This document shows positions 5,595 through 8,157 of a stretch of DNA of 8,157 bases, one piece after another; within the stretch, counting starts at the first letter, position 1, and each line of letters starts with the position of its first letter. The notes beneath the pieces are model-generated. The model was not told the origin of the DNA. It made no database searches and saw nothing but the letters and a program-made list of their open reading frames with translations. The stretch is from Firmicutes bacterium CAG:475 (GTDB lineage Bacteria > Bacillota > Clostridia > Christensenellales > CAG-917): contig FR895567.1 in assembly GCA_000434435.1 (NCBI GenBank), forward strand, positions 3,669-11,825. The letters are read 5' to 3'. The translations under genes and the position numbers were made by a program.

Positions 5595-6665
5595 TTATTC
5601 GAATTGTCCGCTCAACCAGGCCCACACAAGCAGAGCGATTACGCCGAGCGCAAGAAGCACCGCAATCGCAACTCTGATCGGCGACACGGGGGATTTGCCC
5701 GTGGATTTGCCCGTTCTTCCGTTGATGATAAAGCGGTAACCTTTTTTGCGATACATATACGCGCAAACCCAAAGAGGCAGAAGCATATAATGGAATTGTG
5801 TGCCGGAATAGGTGGTGTTTACGTTTAGATACTCCACGACATCCGCACAATAGCTATCGATAATGCGTTTGCGAATCGTATCGTCCATTTGCCCTTTCGC
5901 AACACCGAATCCGTCCTGCAAAGACGTGTCGTACCTCTCTGCCACAAAGCCTGCGATGTAGTCTTTGTTGTATGATTCGAGATTGTCGGTGTCGTATGGC
6001 AAAATCTTGTTTAGTTCTTTTTGGTTGAGTTGAGTGCTTGCTTCGACGGCGACGTTTTCAAAAGAGTTTTGCGTATTGCCGTTGATGTTGTACCATTCTA
6101 TGTACGTTTCCACGCGGCGATCTTTTCCGCTCCCCACCGTTCTTGTGCGTCTTTTGCCGACTCTTCCGTCATAAGTGGAAAAAGCATCTGTCGAAAAAGC
6201 GTAAGACGGGATGTAAACGCCTTTGAAATTTTCAACCTTGAAACTTTTTTTGAGATTCCACGGCGCAAAAAGTTTCTTTTTTATCCACTTTTTGCCTGCG
6301 GTTGACGCCTGCTGTTGCGAGAGCGCAAACGGAAGGATGCTGTCAGGTTTCAAACCTTTCATGTCATCTATCTCAACAACATTCGTCCCTCCGCAATACG
6401 GACACTTGATTGCCGTATCAAACGACGAAAGTTTGACTTCTGCGCCGCAGTTCGGACATTTGTATGTCGAATCGTCAAACTTCACTTCCCCGTCCTTGAC
6501 AGACGCGAGATAATCGCGTTTGAAACTTATCTTTTTATCGATCGAACGAGTTGCATCGCAATATGAACAATGAAGTGCGCCCCTTTCGGGATCATATGTC
6601 ATATCCGCGCCGCAGTTTGTACATTTAACGACCGCCGTATTGTTGTAGTTGAAAACGTCTGCCAT
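5595..6665 (-). CDS. TFIIB-type zinc-ribbon membrane-anchored protein (YdjG-like)
   Basis: The 356-aa protein begins with two zinc ribbons: CTNC...CSYC (C15, C18, C33, C36) and CPNC...CPYC (C70, C73, C88, C91). A long middle region follows, with the segment KGVYIPSYAFSTDA (about 148-161) and then PLWVCAYMYRKKGYRF...NGRTGK, which is characteristic of the bacterial family often labelled as TFIIB-type zinc finger or PriA-like. A single C-terminal membrane helix (about 332-350) anchors it, with a very short tail. The architecture resembles Bacillus YdjG, which is encoded with pspA and ydjI. It has no helicase motifs, so the PriA-like name is misleading. It lies 24 bp after the SPFH gene, with a weak ribosome binding site near AAGAGTG. 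The function is unknown; a role with the SPFH partner at the membrane is inferred from context. Confidence 0.85.
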   Translation of the reverse strand: MADVFNYNNTAVVKCTNCGADMTYDPERGALHCSYCDATRSIDKKISFKRDYLASVKDGEVKFDDSTYKCPNCGAEVKLSSFDTAIKCPYCGGTNVVEIDDMKGLKPDSILPFALSQQQASTAGKKWIKKKLFAPWNLKKSFKVENFKGVYIPSYAFSTDAFSTYDGRVGKRRTRTVGSGKDRRVETYIEWYNINGNTQNSFENVAVEASTQLNQKELNKILPYDTDNLESYNKDYIAGFVAERYDTSLQDGFGVAKGQMDDTIRKRIIDSYCADVVEYLNVNTTYSGTQFHYMLLPLWVCAYMYRKKGYRFIINGRTGKSTGKSPVSPIRVAIAVLLALGVIALLVWAWLSGQFE

Positions 6666-6689
6666 ATAAGAAACACTCTTAATTGTCTA

Positions 6690-7805
6690 TCAGTCTATTT
6701 TTGCTCCGCATTCGGGGCAGAATTTCATGCCCGATTTGACTTTGACCCCGCATTTGGGGCATGTTGCACTCATGGGCTGTCCGCATTCGGGACAGAATTT
6801 CGAATTTTGAGGAACTTCGGCACCGCACTTCGAGCATTTGCAAGTGGCTTCGCCGCCCACTTTCGCTCCGCATTCGGGACAGAATTTCGCTCCTGCTTTG
6901 ACGCTTGCGCCGCATTTTGCACATTTGATTTTTGCGCTTTGCGCTTCGTCGAGATTTTGAGCGAACTGATTGCCCACTCTTGCACCCATTCCGAGACCGA
7001 TGCCTGCTGCGCCGAACATACCGCCCATACCGGGGTTCTTTGCCGCGTCGCGCATTGCTTGCACGGATTCGTATTGAGCGTACTCTCCCATTTTCCCGTC
7101 AAACACACCGAGCGTTGTGCGTTTGTCCATTGCCTTTTCAACCGCTTCGGGCAATTTGAAATTGCGCACAAGCACGGAATCGATGTCAAGACCGAGCTCG
7201 TTGAATCTTGGCTTTGCTTGAGTGCAAACGGTGTCGCCGATTTCAAGATAGTTTGCCGCAAGTTCGAGCGCGGGAATTTCGCACTCGCCGAGCATGTCGG
7301 TAAGTTGCGCAAGCACGATTGATTTGAGATGTTCCTCGATGTCCTCCGTCTTGAACGAATGAATCGTGCCAAAGCACTCTTTCATAAACAATTCGGGGTT
7401 CATGACGTGGAAGGAATATTCGCCGTGGCCTGCGATACGAATCATTCCGAAATCCTTGTCGCGCATCATAACGGGATTTGGCGTACCCCACTTCATTTGC
7501 GTGAATCTGCGCAAATTGACGTAATATACGTCGATTTGTTTGGGGTTTTCAAACGCATATTTCCAGTTTGCGATTGCGGTAAGAACGGGGGTTGAACCTT
7601 CATCGAGTTTCCAGCTGCCCTCGGTGAACACGTCGCATACGCTTCCGCGATACACGAAAATCGCCGCTTGCGAAGGACGGACGATAAGTTCCGACCCTTT
7701 CATGATCGCATATCTGTCGTCGTACTCAAATTTTTTCACTATAGTATTTTGAGAACTGTCTTCCCATTGAATGACTTTGAGGAGTTGTCTTTTGATAAGT
7801 CCCAT
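6690..7805 (-). CDS. SPFH-domain protein with three C-terminal zinc ribbons (YdjI-like)
   Basis: The 371-aa protein has an SPFH/band-7-like core (about 30-230) of the YdjI or virion-core-like type, recognisable by GSELIVRPSQAAIFVYRG (37-54), FGMIRIAGHGEYSFHV (119-134) and the MDKRT segment (226-230). A glycine/methionine-rich linker (about 257-280) leads to three tandem CxxC-x10-CxxC zinc ribbons: C295/C298/C309/C312, C324/C327/C338/C341 and C349/C352/C363/C366. No transmembrane helix or signal peptide is visible, so membrane association would be peripheral or through a partner. In Bacillus, YdjI belongs to the pspA-ydjGHI envelope-stress operon and helps bring PspA to the membrane. No pspA is present in this window. 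It is the first gene of the operon, with GGAGGG (7815-7810) as ribosome binding site and a strong promoter. The exact function here is inferred. Confidence 0.88.
   Translation of the reverse strand: MGLIKRQLLKVIQWEDSSQNTIVKKFEYDDRYAIMKGSELIVRPSQAAIFVYRGSVCDVFTEGSWKLDEGSTPVLTAIANWKYAFENPKQIDVYYVNLRRFTQMKWGTPNPVMMRDKDFGMIRIAGHGEYSFHVMNPELFMKECFGTIHSFKTEDIEEHLKSIVLAQLTDMLGECEIPALELAANYLEIGDTVCTQAKPRFNELGLDIDSVLVRNFKLPEAVEKAMDKRTTLGVFDGKMGEYAQYESVQAMRDAAKNPGMGGMFGAAGIGLGMGARVGNQFAQNLDEAQSAKIKCAKCGASVKAGAKFCPECGAKVGGEATCKCSKCGAEVPQNSKFCPECGQPMSATCPKCGVKVKSGMKFCPECGAKID
6706..6887 (-). repeat. tandem zinc-ribbon coding repeats
   Basis: A 20-bp stretch encoding KFCPECG occurs three times, at 6706-6725, 6781-6800 and 6868-6887. 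The latter two are identical and the first differs by one base. Spacing is 75 and 87 bp, in frame. This reflects internal duplication of a 25-residue zinc-ribbon unit with little synonymous drift, which suggests recent duplication or gene conversion. Confidence 0.8.
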
Positions 7806-7836
7806 AGGGCCCTCCGATTTTTGTTTTATTATATGT

Positions 7837-7864
7837 ATTATATCACAAGCGGTGATTTTTTCAA
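7837..7864 (-). promoter_or_regulatory. promoter of the SPFH/zinc-ribbon operon
   Basis: On the minus strand, TTGAAA (7864-7859) is the -35 and TATAAT (7842-7837) the -10, with a 16-bp spacer. TGA directly before the -10 makes it an extended -10 (TGNTATAAT). Transcription would start near 7830, about 25 nt before the ATG. It reads as a strong housekeeping-type promoter. No PspF/sigma-54 or obvious ECF-type sequence is seen. Confidence 0.8.
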
Positions 7865-7907
7865 TAAAAATTTATTATAACCGCACGTCCTTCAAAAAAA
7901 CATAAAC

Positions 7908-7936
7908 AAAATCATTGTGATTTTCGGCAATTTTGC
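7908..7936. promoter_or_regulatory. inverted repeats upstream of the SPFH promoter
   Basis: AAAATCA-TTG-TGATTTT (7908-7924) is a perfect 7-bp inverted repeat. Close by is GCAATTTTGC (7927-7936), a 4-bp inverted repeat. They lie about 45-70 bp upstream of the -35 box, where an activator could bind. They could equally be chance in an AT-rich spacer. I recognise no specific regulator. Confidence 0.3.
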
Positions 7937-7993
7937 AAATGATTTTTGCTTAGCGACAAACTTTGCCGCAATCGCCCGCTTTTCGATTTAACG

Positions 7994-8022
7994 AAAAAGC
8001 CCCGCTTGTTGCGAGGCTTTTT
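7994..8022 (-). terminator. intrinsic terminator of the gene at the right edge
   Basis: Read on the minus strand, AAAAAGCCTCGC (8022-8011) pairs with GCGGGGCTTTTT (8005-7994) around a 5-nt loop, with one G-U pair and a final TTTTT. On the plus strand the same position is a C-A mismatch, so it fits the minus-strand gene ending at 8056 better. It lies about 34 bp after that stop codon. Confidence 0.85.
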
Positions 8023-8055
8023 GCGATTGTGTAAATTAGCTCGATTAATACCTTA

Positions 8056-8157
8056 TCAGATCTCGATAGAAACCGTGTCGGTAACAAATTGCGCGTCGGG
8101 GATTGTTTGTCCTGCCTTTACGACACCGCTCACGGCGTCTGCGCTCGTTGCAACCTT
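8056..8157 (-). CDS. C-terminal end of an unrecognised protein (partial)
   Basis: Thirty-three codons of a minus-strand reading frame enter from the right edge and stop at TGA (8058-8056). The peptide runs KVATSADAVSGVVKAGQT, then IPDAQFVTDTVSIEI. The composition looks like a real protein rather than a shadow frame, and the well-placed terminator at 7994-8022 supports a gene end here. The TS-x-AV-x-x-VV spacing loosely recalls the C-terminus of FMN-binding (RnfG/NqrC-like) domains, but too little is visible for an assignment. It is on the same strand as the SPFH operon but is separated from it by the terminator and a new promoter. Confidence 0.6.
   Translation of the reverse strand, partial: KVATSADAVSGVVKAGQTIPDAQFVTDTVSIEI

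Noticed and set aside
5595..6665. annotation of the zinc-ribbon protein as a PriA-like helicase
   Set aside because: It has no Walker A/B or helicase motifs, only zinc ribbons and a C-terminal membrane helix; the PriA-like label is a known naming carry-over.
6570..7322. 250-aa plus-strand open frame with repeated FGTEF-like units
   Set aside because: The repeats are the complement of the zinc-ribbon repeats in the SPFH gene, which has a clear family identity, promoter and ribosome binding site.

Overview
The window looks like chromosomal DNA of a low-to-moderate GC Firmicute, most likely a spore-forming member of the Clostridia. The evidence is an adjacent spmA-spmB pair (spore maturation proteins), a metG-tatD-...-ksgA gene order known from Bacillus and clostridia, consensus TATAAT promoters, AGGAGG-type ribosome binding sites and strong intrinsic terminators. 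The genus cannot be fixed from the sequence. There is no sign of phage, insertion sequences, CRISPR or RNA genes.

Left part (1-4022, all minus strand). Reading in the direction of transcription: methionyl-tRNA synthetase (metG), a TatD-family metal-dependent hydrolase, a short TatD-associated radical SAM protein, an intrinsic terminator, and then the 5' part of ksgA/rsmA (16S rRNA dimethyltransferase), which runs off the left edge. In Bacillus the equivalent interval carries rnmV (ribonuclease M5) between tatD and ksgA. Here rnmV is missing and the radical SAM gene occupies the place.

Middle (4023-5346). A 124-bp divergent intergenic region holds the metG promoter. On the plus strand, spmA and spmB overlap by ATGA and end at a 14-bp perfect-stem terminator that also serves the convergent gene. 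spmA has an atypical hydrophilic C-terminal tail that begins at an A7 run and spans a terminator-like hairpin. This suggests either a real extension or a frameshift/slippage site.

Right part (5360-7805, minus strand). A probable three-gene operon starts from an extended -10 promoter: an SPFH-domain protein with three tandem C-terminal zinc ribbons (YdjI-like), a membrane-anchored protein with two N-terminal zinc ribbons (YdjG-like), and a 66-aa DUF1858 CxxC protein. In Bacillus, ydjG and ydjI lie in the pspA envelope-stress operon. Here they appear without pspA and with a small redox-type protein instead. At the right edge, the last 33 codons of an unrecognised minus-strand gene are followed by its own terminator.

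Nothing here is a clear new defence or mobile system. The most interesting items are the SPFH/zinc-ribbon/DUF1858 cassette, the TatD-radical SAM pair in the rnmV position, and the spmA 3' end.
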